Shown here: positions 32,783-41,636 of the stretch, piece by piece
Layout: each line of letters opens with the position of its first letter
Position numbering within the stretch: the first letter of the stretch is position 1
Origin: Acidobacteriota bacterium
Lineage (GTDB): Bacteria; Acidobacteriota; Terriglobia; Versatilivoradales; Versatilivoraceae
Direction of reading: 5' to 3'
Assembly (NCBI GenBank): GCA_022826755.1
Contig: JAJDUG010000020.1
Span: 1 to 41,636 of the forward strand
Length of the DNA: 41,636 nt
The notes under the pieces: generated by a model
Seen by the model: the letters and a program-made list of their open reading frames with translations, nothing else
What the model was told of the DNA's origin: nothing
The model's database searches: none
Made by a program: the position numbers and the translations under genes

Positions 32783-34873
32783 ATGGCAGCAGAGTTTTTA
32801 TTGGAGATAGGCTGTGAAGAGATACCGGCCCGATTCCTGCCGGGGGCCTCGCAGCAATTGAAACAGAATATTCAACGGGTTCTCTCGGTTCATTCTCTGG
32901 ATTTTGACGAAATCACCGCCTATTCGACGCCGCGACGCTTGATTGTCCACGCCAGCGGCGTGGCCACCACCCAGCCGGCCCGGAGCCAGGAAATCACGGG
33001 CCCTCCCTGGGCTATCGCCTTTGACCGGGACGGCCGCCCCACAGCCGCCGCCCAGGGATTCGCCCGCAAGAACCGGGTCGGGGTGGAAGCCCTCTCCCGG
33101 ATAAAGACCAAAAAGGGCAGTTACCTCGCCTACCGCAAGCAGGTGCCCGGTCGCGGAGCCAAAGACATTCTGGCGGAGGAAATTCCCAACGCCATCAAGG
33201 GACTGGAATTGCCCAAGAGCATGAGGTGGGAAACGAGCCAGTTTCTGTTTCTGCGGCCCATCCGGTGGATTCTCTGCCTCTTTGACGGGCAGGTCGTGCC
33301 CGTCCAACTGGCCTCGGTCCGGTCCGGCGACCGTACCTACGGACACCGAATTCTGGCCGGCAACCGTGAAGTGGTGGTGACCGATTTCGCGGACTATCGG
33401 CAGAAGCTTCGAGAGGCGGATGTCGAAATCGATTCCATGGAGCGGTTGCGCAGGATCCAGGCCCGACTGGAGGCAGCGGCCCTGGAGCAGGGCGGCCACC
33501 TGGTCGAGGACCCGGGCCTGCTGCAGACGGTGGCCCACCTCAGCGAGCATCCCAGCCTGGTGTGCGGAGACTTTGACCCGGAATTCCTCAAGCTCCCGGC
33601 AGAGGTATTGATCACGGTGATGCGAGAGCACCAGAAGTATTTTTCGCTCCGGGACCGCGAGGGCAAACTGCTCCCCAAGTTCCTGGCGGTGGCGGATTCG
33701 GACGGGGCCTTTTCCCCGCAAATTCAGTCCGGGCATGAACGGGTGCTTGGAGCCCGCCTGTCGGACGCCGCCTTCTTCTGGGAGTCTGACCTGAAGGTTT
33801 CCCTGCAGGACCGCGTCGCTCTGTTGAAAAAGATCACCTACCAGAGAGATCTTGGCACTCTATTCGATAAGACTTTAAGAATAGAAGCGTTATCGGAGTT
33901 TATGGTCAGGAGGCTCCGGCGACCTGAACTCCTTGCGCCGGCGCAGCGGGCCGCCGAGTTGTGCAAGACCGATCTGACCACCGAAATGGTTCGGGAATTC
34001 AGCAATTTGCAGGGAGTCGTGGGTGGCCTCTACGCTCGTGTCCAAGGAATCGAGGCCGAAGTATCGGAGGCCATATACGATCACTACCTGCCGGTCGCCT
34101 CGGAAGACAGTGTGCCGCGCGGGCTTTCCGGGGTGATCGTTGCCATGGCCGATAAGCTGGACACGCTGGCGGGAGCATTCTGCCTGGGCCTGGTTCCCAC
34201 CGGGTCGCGGGATCCCCTGGGGTTGCGCCGCCAGGCCATGGGGTTGATCCGTATCCTGCTGGTGAAGGAACTGGACCTTTCCTGCGACGCAATGCTGGGC
34301 AAGGCCTACGAGGGAGTTCGCAGGTTCGCCGATCGATCTCTGGAGGAAACTTCGGCGACTTTTCGGGACTTCCTGAAAGACCGGATGCGTTTCCTCTTCC
34401 GGGAGCAGGGGTTTCGCTACGATGAAATCAATGCCGTGCTGGAGGTGTGTTGGGATAATCCGGTGGAAAGCCGGAAGCGCTTGGGCGCCATCGCCGGCAT
34501 GCGGGAAAGCCCTGACTTCCAGTCGCTGGCGACCAGTTTCAAGCGCATCAAGAACATTCTGTTGAAAGCCGGGATCGATCCTTCAACGGCGGGCGCCATC
34601 GATCCGGCACGGTTTACGACTCCGGAGGAGAATCTTCTCCACAGCCAGGTGATTGCGGTCGACCGAAGGATTTCAGGAGCGCTTCGCGAGGGGAGGCATG
34701 AGGCGGCTCTGGGCATGATGGCCTCGCTGAGGCCCGCGGTGGACTCCTTCTTTGACCGGGTGCTGGTGATGGATGAGGATCCGGGGGTGCGGAGGAATCG
34801 TCTTGCCCTGCTGGCATTTCTCCTGCAGACGTTTCTGAAGGTGGCTGACGTTTCCGAGATGGTGACGAGCTGA
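32783..34873 (+). CDS. glyS: Glycyl-tRNA synthetase beta subunit
   Basis: The 696-residue beta subunit, which binds and positions tRNA-Gly for the alpha subunit. Typical opening '[20 protein letters not shown]', then '[14 protein letters not shown]', '[20 protein letters not shown]', '[15 protein letters not shown]' and '[20 protein letters not shown]'. The C-terminal part contains HD-like '[20 protein letters not shown]' and a final anticodon-binding region '[20 protein letters not shown]'. Length and order are normal. The ATG at 32783 has no strong ribosome site, so expression may depend on read-through from glyQ across the repeat-bearing spacer. Confidence 0.96.
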   Translation: MAAEFLLEIGCEEIPARFLPGASQQLKQNIQRVLSVHSLDFDEITAYSTPRRLIVHASGVATTQPARSQEITGPPWAIAFDRDGRPTAAAQGFARKNRVGVEALSRIKTKKGSYLAYRKQVPGRGAKDILAEEIPNAIKGLELPKSMRWETSQFLFLRPIRWILCLFDGQVVPVQLASVRSGDRTYGHRILAGNREVVVTDFADYRQKLREADVEIDSMERLRRIQARLEAAALEQGGHLVEDPGLLQTVAHLSEHPSLVCGDFDPEFLKLPAEVLITVMREHQKYFSLRDREGKLLPKFLAVADSDGAFSPQIQSGHERVLGARLSDAAFFWESDLKVSLQDRVALLKKITYQRDLGTLFDKTLRIEALSEFMVRRLRRPELLAPAQRAAELCKTDLTTEMVREFSNLQGVVGGLYARVQGIEAEVSEAIYDHYLPVASEDSVPRGLSGVIVAMADKLDTLAGAFCLGLVPTGSRDPLGLRRQAMGLIRILLVKELDLSCDAMLGKAYEGVRRFADRSLEETSATFRDFLKDRMRFLFREQGFRYDEINAVLEVCWDNPVESRKRLGAIAGMRESPDFQSLATSFKRIKNILLKAGIDPSTAGAIDPARFTTPEENLLHSQVIAVDRRISGALREGRHEAALGMMASLRPAVDSFFDRVLVMDEDPGVRRNRLALLAFLLQTFLKVADVSEMVTS

Positions 34874-34956
34874 TCGCGCAATGTCGGTGCGTCGACATTG
34901 CCTTATTTGAGAGTTGCCGGGACAGGAGTTCCGGCGAGCTGAATCGGAGAGTGATA

Positions 34957-37716
34957 ATGGCTGAAGAGTCGGTTTACTTTTTTGGAGACGGCAAGGCCGA
35001 CGGGCGGGCTGACATGAAGGACCTGCTGGGCGGCAAGGGAGCCAACTTGGCGGAGATGACCAACCTGGGCCTGCCGGTTCCCCCTGGCTTTACCATCTCG
35101 ACCGAGGTCTGCGCACACTACTACAGGGAAAATGAGCAATATCCTGTCGGCCTGTCCGAGGAGGTTGCCCAAGCGCTCCATGAAATGGAATCGTTAATGG
35201 AGATGCGGTTCGGCGACGCCCGGAATCCCTTGCTGGTTTCGGTGCGCTCGGGTGCCCGGGCCTCGATGCCCGGCATGATGGACACAGTCTTGAACCTGGG
35301 ATTGAATGACAGCACGGTGGAGGGGTTGGCCCTGCGAACCGGCAATGCCAGATTTGCCTGGGATTCCTATCGGCGATTCGTGCAGATGTACGGCAACGTG
35401 GTACTTGGGATGAAGCCGATTCGAAAGGATGAAGTCGATCCCTTCGAACGCATGATCGAGGAGAAGAAGGAAGCGCGCGGACTGGTTCTGGATACGGAGT
35501 TGACCACGTCCGACCTCCAGGACCTGGTGGCACTCTTCAGGAAGGAGATCAGACAGCGGGTGGGAGTGGACTTTCCCGACGATCCCCATCGGCAGTTGTG
35601 GGGCGCCATTGGAGCCGTATTCGGTTCCTGGATGAACCCGCGTGCTGAAGAGTATCGAAGGCTCAACGGAATCCCTTCCAGTTGGGGAACGGCCGTAAAC
35701 GTGCAGGCCATGGTGTTCGGGAACATGGGATCCGACTCCGGATCCGGGGTGGCCTTCACCAGGGACGCGGCCACCGGTGAAAACGTGCTCTACGGGGAGT
35801 ACCTTGGAAACGCTCAGGGGGAGGATGTGGTGTCGGGGGCCCGGACTCCCGCCTCCATTGCCGAATTGGCTCGGGAGAGGCCGGAGCTGTATGGCGAGTT
35901 GGATCGAGCGCGCAGGATATTGGAGAAGCACTATCGGGACATGCTGGATATCGAGTTCACCATTCAGCAGGGAACGTTCTACCTGTTGCAGTGCCGGGTT
36001 GGGAAACGGACAGCATTTGCCGCGATCAGGATTGCTGTCGATATGGTGGATGAAGGGCTGATCACTCCTGATGAGGCGCTCTTGCGGGTGGAGCCGGACC
36101 AATTGAACCAGCTCTTGCGGCCGGTGTTCGATCCGGAGGAGAAGGCGGCGGCCATGGAGCAGGGCCGCTTCTTGGCCAAGGGTCTCAACGCCGGCCCCGG
36201 CGCGGCCGTCGGCCGAGTGGTCTTCAACGCACCCGATGCCGAAGAGTGGAGGAATCGTGGGGAACGGGTCATTCTGACCCGCATCGAGACCTCGCCTGAG
36301 GATATCAAGGGAATGAACGCAGCCGAGGGGATCCTGACGGCGCGGGGAGGCACGACCTCCCATGCGGCTCTGGTTGCCAGGCAAATGGGCAAGGTGTGCG
36401 TTGCCGGCTGCAGCGCCTTGGCCATCGATTACTCTCAACGCCACATGCGAGTCAACGGACGGGTCATTCGGGAGGGTGACTTCCTGTCATTGGACGGAAC
36501 CACCGGCGAGGTGATCCAGGGACCCATTGCGGCACGGGATTCGGAGGTCATACAAGTTCTCCTGCACGAGTTATCCGACAAGAAGGAGACCCAGGTTTTC
36601 CGGCAATACCGCAAACTGATGGAATGGGCGGACCGGGTTCGCACCCTGGAGGTCCGCGCCAATGCGGACCAGGCGGACCAGGCAGCGGCCGCCATCGCGT
36701 TCGGGGCAGGCGGGATCGGTTTGTGCCGAACCGAGCACATGTTCTTCGGCGAGGGGGAGATCGGCCCGATGCGGGAAATGATCCTGGCTTCAACCCCGGA
36801 AATGAGGGAGCGCGCCTTGTCCAAGCTCCTGCCGCTCCAACGGGAGGATTTTGAACACATTTTCGAAGTGATGGAAGGCAGGCCGGTCACCATCAGGACC
36901 CTTGATCCCCCGCTCCATGAGTTCCTGCCTCACGAGGCGCCGGCTCAGAGACAGTTGGCTTCGGACATGGGTGTTTCCTTCGAGGCGGTCAAGGCGAAAG
37001 TGGATTCATTTCACGAGTTCAATCCCATGATTGGATTTCGCGGCTGCCGTCTGGGAGTCGTCTATCCCGAAATCACCCGGATGCAGGCGCAGGCGATCTT
37101 CGAGGCGGCCGCGAATGTCATCGGTCGTGGGAAGAAAGCCGTGCCGGAGATCATGATTCCCCTGGTTGGCAACGTCAAGGAACTGGAAGATCAGGCCGGT
37201 ATCGTGCGGCAAGTCGCCCGGCAGGTGATGGATTCCCGGAAACTGGAGATCGAGTACCAGGTGGGCACCATGATCGAGGTTCCCAGGGGGGCTCTCACCG
37301 CGGACGAAATTGCACGTTCGGCAGATTTCTTCAGCTTCGGAACCAATGACTTGACACAAACCACCCTGGCTTTGAGCCGCGATGATGCCGACCGCTTCCT
37401 GGTGCCTTACCTGCAGCGGGACATCTATCCGAGGGATCCGTTCCAGTCCCTCGATATCGCCGGGGTTGGAGAGTTGATGAAGATTGCCGTGGCGAAGGGC
37501 AGGGCCACCCGACCTGAAATCAAGATCGGCATCTGCGGCGAACATGGAGGCGATCCCTCCACCATCGAGTTCTGCCATCAACTGGAGCAGGACTATGTCA
37601 GCTGCTCTCCGTTTCGTGTTCCCATTGCCCGCCTGGCTGCGGCCCAGGCGGCGATCAGGCTCTCTCACCCTTCCGTCGACACGTCCGAGGAAGCCAGGGC
37701 AGCCGCACGCGGGTGA
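34957..37716 (+). CDS. ppdK: Pyruvate, phosphate dikinase
   Basis: A 919-residue enzyme interconverting pyruvate, ATP and phosphate with phosphoenolpyruvate, AMP and pyrophosphate. The N-terminal ATP-grasp part opens '[20 protein letters not shown]' and includes '[20 protein letters not shown]'. The phospho-carrier histidine is H469 in '[16 protein letters not shown]'. The C-terminal PEP/pyruvate barrel has '[12 protein letters not shown]', '[16 protein letters not shown]' and the catalytic 'CGEHGGDP' (C860). I start at ATG 34957, seven bases after GGAG; a GTG six bases upstream lacks room for a site. Followed after 64 bases by a PPi-type phosphofructokinase, which suggests a PPi-linked glycolytic pair. 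Confidence 0.96.
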   Translation: MAEESVYFFGDGKADGRADMKDLLGGKGANLAEMTNLGLPVPPGFTISTEVCAHYYRENEQYPVGLSEEVAQALHEMESLMEMRFGDARNPLLVSVRSGARASMPGMMDTVLNLGLNDSTVEGLALRTGNARFAWDSYRRFVQMYGNVVLGMKPIRKDEVDPFERMIEEKKEARGLVLDTELTTSDLQDLVALFRKEIRQRVGVDFPDDPHRQLWGAIGAVFGSWMNPRAEEYRRLNGIPSSWGTAVNVQAMVFGNMGSDSGSGVAFTRDAATGENVLYGEYLGNAQGEDVVSGARTPASIAELARERPELYGELDRARRILEKHYRDMLDIEFTIQQGTFYLLQCRVGKRTAFAAIRIAVDMVDEGLITPDEALLRVEPDQLNQLLRPVFDPEEKAAAMEQGRFLAKGLNAGPGAAVGRVVFNAPDAEEWRNRGERVILTRIETSPEDIKGMNAAEGILTARGGTTSHAALVARQMGKVCVAGCSALAIDYSQRHMRVNGRVIREGDFLSLDGTTGEVIQGPIAARDSEVIQVLLHELSDKKETQVFRQYRKLMEWADRVRTLEVRANADQADQAAAAIAFGAGGIGLCRTEHMFFGEGEIGPMREMILASTPEMRERALSKLLPLQREDFEHIFEVMEGRPVTIRTLDPPLHEFLPHEAPAQRQLASDMGVSFEAVKAKVDSFHEFNPMIGFRGCRLGVVYPEITRMQAQAIFEAAANVIGRGKKAVPEIMIPLVGNVKELEDQAGIVRQVARQVMDSRKLEIEYQVGTMIEVPRGALTADEIARSADFFSFGTNDLTQTTLALSRDDADRFLVPYLQRDIYPRDPFQSLDIAGVGELMKIAVAKGRATRPEIKIGICGEHGGDPSTIEFCHQLEQDYVSCSPFRVPIARLAAAQAAIRLSHPSVDTSEEARAAARG

Positions 37717-37780
37717 ACGAGGACGGTTCCCCGAGCCCCATTACCGAGCAACCAACCCCAACCGAAACCGAGCCTGAACC

Positions 37781-38941
37781 ATGCGCATTGGAATCCTGAC
37801 GGGAGGCGGCGACGTTCCCGGACTGAATTCCTGCATCAAGGCGGTGGTCAATCGGGCTGGAGCCGAAGGTCAGCAGGTTCTCGGCATAAGGCGCGGGTGG
37901 CGGGGATTGCTGGTGCTCGATCCCGAGGACTCGTCCTCGCTGGCTGCCTCTACCCTGAAACTGGACAACTCCGTGGTTCGGACTATCGACAGAACCGGCG
38001 GCACCTTCCTCCACACCTCCCGGACCAACCCGGGCAGGGTGGTGGCTGACGGGTTGCCGCCGTTCCTGCGGAACGCCCGCCGGCCGGGGGCGGGGAAGAG
38101 TCCTTTTCTGGATTGCACTGCCCACGTCTTGAGAAACCTGGAAAAGCTGGGGCTGGATGCACTGATACCCATCGGGGGGGACGATACCCTGAGCTATGGG
38201 GAAAGGCTCCACCGCGAGGGTTTTCCGGTGGTTGCCATTCCCAAGACCATGGACAACGATGTTTTCGGAACCGACTACTGCATCGGCTTCTCTACCGCGG
38301 TGACCCGCAGCGTCAACTTCCTGCATCAGTTGAGGACCTCGGCAGGGTCCCACGAGCGAATTGCAGTGGTGGAACTCTTCGGTCGAAACAGCGGTGAAAC
38401 CTCCCTTGTTTCCTCCTACCTGGCCGGCACCGATCGAGCCCTGATTTCGGAAGTTCCATTCCGTCCGGATCGACTGGCAGACCTGCTGATGGCGGACAAG
38501 CGCGACAATCCCAGCAACTACGCCATGGTCAGCATTTCCGAGGGTGCTCAAATGGTCGGAGAAGACCCGTTGGAGTCGGGAGAGGCCGATGCCTATGGAC
38601 ACAGGAAGCTGGGAGGGATCGGCGCGGCCACGGGGCGAGCGCTCAAGCGGATTACGGGGCAGAATATCATCTATCAGCAGCTCTCCTATCTGATGAGGAG
38701 CGGTTCGCCCGATTCTCTGGATCTCATGGTGTCCTTGAACTTTGCCCACATGGCCATGTCGCTGATCATGAAACGCCGCTTCGGACGGTTGGTAGCGATG
38801 CGGGAGGGGCGGTATACGAACATTCCTCTCAGCCGGATCAAGGACGGCTTGAAACGGGTGGATGTGGATGAGCTCTACGATCGTGACCAATATCGCCCCA
38901 AGGTCCGCCACGTGGACGGCAAGCCGATGTTTCTTTACTAA
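37781..38941 (+). CDS. PPi-dependent 6-phosphofructokinase
   Basis: A 386-residue phosphofructokinase, phosphorylating fructose 6-phosphate or running in reverse. The N-terminus '[20 protein letters not shown]' is the family's. The phosphodonor determinants are those of pyrophosphate enzymes: 'GGDDT' at residues 132-136 (ATP enzymes have GGDG) and 'PKTMDND' at 154-160 with a lysine where ATP enzymes have glycine. The catalytic base is D158. '[20 protein letters not shown]' is close to the usual 'MGR.sG' substrate loop. The donor call is a rule-based inference from two positions. It follows ppdK, which produces or uses pyrophosphate, so together they could run reversible, energy-saving glycolysis. 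Confidence 0.88.
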   Translation: MRIGILTGGGDVPGLNSCIKAVVNRAGAEGQQVLGIRRGWRGLLVLDPEDSSSLAASTLKLDNSVVRTIDRTGGTFLHTSRTNPGRVVADGLPPFLRNARRPGAGKSPFLDCTAHVLRNLEKLGLDALIPIGGDDTLSYGERLHREGFPVVAIPKTMDNDVFGTDYCIGFSTAVTRSVNFLHQLRTSAGSHERIAVVELFGRNSGETSLVSSYLAGTDRALISEVPFRPDRLADLLMADKRDNPSNYAMVSISEGAQMVGEDPLESGEADAYGHRKLGGIGAATGRALKRITGQNIIYQQLSYLMRSGSPDSLDLMVSLNFAHMAMSLIMKRRFGRLVAMREGRYTNIPLSRIKDGLKRVDVDELYDRDQYRPKVRHVDGKPMFLY

Positions 38942-39038
38942 CCCGAATACATGGTCTAAACTGATCATACCCACAGGAAAAAGGCGCAAGTAATCCGTCT
39001 GTTTGTCGATTCCAAAGGTTTTGCCGAGGAGCGATACC

Positions 39039-40064
39039 ATGCTGCAACCAAAAACGTACCTGGGGCTGGCAGTCCTGCTGCTTGCCAACATTGGCGTGGT
39101 GAATGCCAGCGAGACATCCGCCTACTTCATCTCGGCCAAGTCCGGCATGATCAACTACGTGGAGGGCAAGCCCACGGTGAGCAACCCCGAACTCTCCGAC
39201 CTGCGGCAGGTCGTGCCCCGGCACCAGCTCGTCCCGGGGGACGTGCTGCAGACCGACGCGGAACAAAGGGTGGAAATGCTGCTCAACCCGGGAACCTACC
39301 TGCGAGTGGCGGAGAACAGTCGGGTTCGGGTTCTGGCCACTCCCTTCGACGACATGCGTTTTTCCCTGGAACAAGGCGTGGCGATCCTGGAATCGCTGAG
39401 CCTGAGACGCAAGGTCCACCGACTGCGGGTAGTGACACCGTCCGGAGATTTGAGAGTACTCAAGAAGGGTTTGTATCGCTTTGAAGTCGATGCCGCGGGC
39501 GAGGTTCGGGTGACGGTCTTCAATGGCAAGCTGAGATGGACCAAAGACGAGATCAAGATCGCAGGTCTGAAGTCGGGCAAGACCTTCAACCTCAATCGGT
39601 CCGCCAAAGGAAAGTTGCACTTCAGCAAGGTGGGGAAGGAGCCCTTCGACGACATCGATCGCTGGAGCCGTAAACGGGCAGTCGCCTTGATTGCCGCCAA
39701 CTCCAAAATTCCTTCCTGGATGTCTCGGTCGGCCTTGTCCAGGTATGGTCTGAGGTCGAACGGGGGGTGGATCTATGACCCGTTTTCCCGGATGTTCACG
39801 TTCATTCCCTTCCACACCCTTCTGAGGTCTCCCTACGGTCTTGCCTACGCCAACTACTGTCCCACTTGGCGGTCATACGGCCCCGTCTACGCATCCAGAG
39901 GCACCAGCGGTTCCATTCTCAATTCGCCAAGTACCACCTATGTGCCGGCTACGACCAGCGTGCACCGATCTTCGGCAGCCACTTCCACCTCCAGCAGCAT
40001 TGCTGCCGGCTCGGCGGCGCAGCGGAGCCGAGGCGCAGCCAGCAGCAGCATTCGCGGGAGGTAG
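39039..40064 (+). CDS. Exported FecR-like domain protein
   Basis: A 341-residue exported protein. ATG 39039 follows GAGGAG by seven bases and opens a signal peptide ('MLQPKTYLGLAVLLLANIGV', cleavage likely after 'VNA'). Residues about 40-170 form a FecR-like beta-rich domain: 'RHQLVPGDVLQTDAEQRVEM', 'GTYLRVAENSRVRVL', 'QGVAILESLSL', 'TPSGDLRVLKKGLYRFEV'. The C-terminal 60 residues are Ser/Ala/Thr-rich low complexity ending 'SSSIRGR'. It lacks the N-terminal anti-sigma segment of true FecR and no TonB receptor or ECF sigma gene is nearby. It is probably an envelope structural or binding protein; the ligand is unknown. Confidence 0.8.
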   Translation: MLQPKTYLGLAVLLLANIGVVNASETSAYFISAKSGMINYVEGKPTVSNPELSDLRQVVPRHQLVPGDVLQTDAEQRVEMLLNPGTYLRVAENSRVRVLATPFDDMRFSLEQGVAILESLSLRRKVHRLRVVTPSGDLRVLKKGLYRFEVDAAGEVRVTVFNGKLRWTKDEIKIAGLKSGKTFNLNRSAKGKLHFSKVGKEPFDDIDRWSRKRAVALIAANSKIPSWMSRSALSRYGLRSNGGWIYDPFSRMFTFIPFHTLLRSPYGLAYANYCPTWRSYGPVYASRGTSGSILNSPSTTYVPATTSVHRSSAATSTSSSIAAGSAAQRSRGAASSSIRGR

Positions 40065-40123
40065 CCGCCGGACCGCGCTTCTCACCAGGTTGCCGCAGAC
40101 ATAGCAAACAGCATTTTTCTACC

Positions 40124-41335
40124 GTGTCACGTTCGACCCGTTGCGCTTTGGGATGCCTGCTGCCGATCATTCTGATCGGAGCCCCCTTGAACTATTTGAC
40201 GGCCGAGGGTCCGATCAGCCAGGAGGAACTTCTGGCTCTGGTCACCACCACCCGCATCGGAGCGGTGACGTCGCAACGGGTGGTGGACTTGATCCGGGAG
40301 AGGGGGATCGGATTTCGTGTCAAGGACATCCTTCTGCAGGAACTGAAAGCTCGTGAGGCCGATCCCGCCATCATCCGGGCCGTCGAGGAATACCGTTCAA
40401 GCGGACCCCCTGAATCCGCCTTGAGACCGCCGCCGGGAGTCGAGCCTCCGCCGCCGGTCTTTATCCCACCTCCTGTCGCACCGTCCCCAACCGAGCCCTC
40501 GGCAACGGGGTCGGCGGCGACCCCCAAACCGGCAGTGCCCCCCGAGCGGACGGCAACTCCTGTGGCGGATCTCGCAACCGAGCCGGACGCGACCCCTGCG
40601 CGCTCCGGATTGCCGGACCGGGAAACCTGGCCGCAATTCCTGGAAGAGGTGCGCGGCACGGCGATGGCCTACACCGAAAACCTGCCGAATTTCATCTGCA
40701 CCCAGATCACCCAGCGCTACCTTCGCCGCCTTCCAAAAACCGGTTGGGTCAGGGTGGATAACTTCGTGGCGGAGCTTACCTACTACGACAAACAGGAGCA
40801 CTATAAGCTGGTGTCGGTCGGAAATCGCTCAGCGGCCTCCGACGCCACACTGGAATCACTGAAGGGGACGACCTCAACCGGTGAGTTCGGCTCTTCGTTG
40901 CACTACCTCTTCGACCCTGCAACCGGTACCCGATTTCGCTTTGAGGGGATAGACCACAGTCGGGGCTCGCCCACGGTGCGTGTCGGTTTTCGAGTGCCCA
41001 AGGATACCTCCAAGAGAAGTATCATCTTCAGAGACGGGAAGACGGAGTTGGGCGTGGTCACGCCTTATCGCGGACGATGCTGGATTGACCCGAGTTCACT
41101 TCAGGTCGTCCAGATCAAGGAGCGGGCCTATAGAATTCCGGACACGTTTCCCATTACCCGCTCCGAGGGTTCCACCGAGTACGATCGGGTGGAGATCTCC
41201 GGACAGCAGCACTGGCTTCCGGTCCGAGCGGAGGTCCTTCTGGAGAATCGTACCGCCAAACTCCACACCCGGAATGTCATCCAATTCAAGCAGTACCGCA
41301 AGTTCGGCAGCGACGTGAAGTTTGTGACTGACTGA
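40124..41335 (+). CDS. Secreted protein with Pro-rich linker and 'NLPNFICTQ' domain
   Basis: A 403-residue exported protein of unknown function. I start at GTG 40124, which gives a signal peptide ('MSRSTRCALGCLLPIILIGA' to about 'LTA'); the frame is open upstream to 39866, but that part is a shadow of the previous gene. After a helical segment ('EELLALVTTTRIGAVTSQRV') comes a Pro/Thr-rich linker (about residues 105-170). The C-terminal domain (about 180-403) opens 'AYTENLPNFICTQITQRYLR' and is beta-rich ('YRGRCWIDPSSLQVVQIKER'). I associate this signature with acidobacterial hypothetical proteins. No strong ribosome site precedes the GTG, so the start is uncertain. It follows the FecR-like gene on the same strand. 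Confidence 0.65.
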   Translation: MSRSTRCALGCLLPIILIGAPLNYLTAEGPISQEELLALVTTTRIGAVTSQRVVDLIRERGIGFRVKDILLQELKAREADPAIIRAVEEYRSSGPPESALRPPPGVEPPPPVFIPPPVAPSPTEPSATGSAATPKPAVPPERTATPVADLATEPDATPARSGLPDRETWPQFLEEVRGTAMAYTENLPNFICTQITQRYLRRLPKTGWVRVDNFVAELTYYDKQEHYKLVSVGNRSAASDATLESLKGTTSTGEFGSSLHYLFDPATGTRFRFEGIDHSRGSPTVRVGFRVPKDTSKRSIIFRDGKTELGVVTPYRGRCWIDPSSLQVVQIKERAYRIPDTFPITRSEGSTEYDRVEISGQQHWLPVRAEVLLENRTAKLHTRNVIQFKQYRKFGSDVKFVTD

Positions 41336-41403
41336 AGGCAGCCAATCAGTCTGTTCCCGGCTTGCCTGATACAACCCGGTGTCGCGCTGTGTGCGACGGG
41401 GTA

Positions 41404-41426
41404 AAAAAGTTATCCACGAAGACACA
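41404..41426 (-). repeat. Partial copy of the dispersed 'ttatccacgaag' repeat
   Basis: 'aaaaagttatccacgaag' followed by 'acaca' matches the complement of 24374-24404 (there 'gagttatccacgaaggcaca' continuing 'cgaagg'). The copy breaks off at 41426, exactly where the group II intron-like sequence begins. Confidence 0.55.
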
Positions 41427-41636
41427 GTGCGCCGTGGAAAGGCGCCTTCTTCTGGCGGGTGCGAATCCCGCCCAACAACTGTCGCTCCGGTTGGAAGCAG
41501 CCAGGGCGGATCATGGAGGCAACGATATGGTCTGAAGCACTCTGGTGTCAAAGGCCGCCATGGGCGGCTCAGCGAGCATGCGGGCCGGAACGCGAGTGAA
41601 CGTCGAGCAGGCCTCGAAACGGACAATACGGAAGCC
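41427..41636 (+). mobile_element. Probable 5' end of a group II intron, cut by the window edge
   Basis: The sequence begins GTGCG, the group II intron 5' consensus, and folds at once into 'GCGCC'/'GGCGC' around 'gtggaaa'. Next come a 'ggcgggtgcgaatcccgcc' stem-loop, 'ggttggaagcagcc' and 'ggaacgcgagtgaacgtc' then 'cctcgaaacgg', which resemble domain I pieces of bacterial group II introns as I remember them. The domains II-VI and any reverse transcriptase gene would lie beyond 41636. No open frame is seen here. It is inserted in a dispersed repeat copy. The alternative is a different structured RNA. Confidence 0.5.

Noticed and set aside
35194-36444. A 416-codon open frame on the minus strand
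   Set aside because: Shadow of ppdK; no recognisable protein features.
38970-38993. Resemblance of 'acccacagg' and 'gcgcaagt' to pieces near 1397 and 1520
   Set aside because: The two short matches have different spacing in the two places and could be chance.
37655-39091. A 478-codon open frame on the minus strand
   Set aside because: Shadow of the phosphofructokinase gene.
41370-41410. Possible rho-independent terminator after the last gene
   Set aside because: The 'gtcgc'/'gcgac' stem is followed by an A-run rather than a T-run on the plus strand, so it would not terminate the upstream gene.

Overview
The window looks like a chromosome segment of a Gram-negative bacterium, most likely an Acidobacteriota member known only from genomes. 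It has an outer-membrane lipid A gene (lpxD), the two-subunit bacterial glycyl-tRNA synthetase (glyQ, glyS), a PPi-type phosphofructokinase beside pyruvate phosphate dikinase, a FecR-like protein, and a secreted protein with a 'NLPNFICTQ' signature that I associate with acidobacterial hypothetical proteins. The phylum call is an inference. The two-membrane, high-GC character follows directly from the genes.

Positions 1 to about 14500 form an accessory mosaic. It holds gene relics, dispersed repeats in both orientations, and isolated cargo genes: a 1561-aa SF1 helicase-nuclease with the look of an anti-phage defence protein, a DUF932 plasmid/phage-type gene broken by an in-frame stop, a DUF4145-like protein, an EEP-family phosphohydrolase, a YdeI-like protein, two tiny membrane peptides, a GIY-YIG protein and a TlpA-like thioredoxin with an added membrane domain. 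Two integrase scraps, a C-terminus near 11400-11525 (+) and an N-terminal-domain piece near 14150-14250 (-), suggest that at least part of this was delivered by a P4-type integrative element.

Positions 14530-17519 (+) are a compact set: FmdB-type zinc ribbon, M23 peptidase, DUF62 SAM hydrolase and a SirB1-like protein. Positions 17643-22048 (-) are a three-gene unit read as radical SAM (tetraether lipid synthase-like), then PhyH dioxygenase, then UxaA-family dehydratase. Upstream lie tRNA-Thr(CGT), a terminator-like hairpin and a near-consensus sigma-70 promoter. From 22627 come a methyltransferase, a VapBC-type toxin-antitoxin pair with a palindromic operator, a repeat-rich gap, and a ThiS-like protein coupled to a small cupin.

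Positions 25371-41335 are mostly housekeeping: murJ and lpxD (-), a XerC/D recombinase (+), an orphan sensor kinase (-), then recO-glyQ-glyS-ppdK-PPi-pfk and two envelope proteins (+). The last 210 bases look like the 5' end of a group II intron inserted into a copy of a dispersed repeat also seen near 24370. The strongest leads are the Tes-like radical SAM gene, the PPi-linked glycolytic pair, the single-gene helicase-nuclease, the extended ThiS and the edge group II intron.
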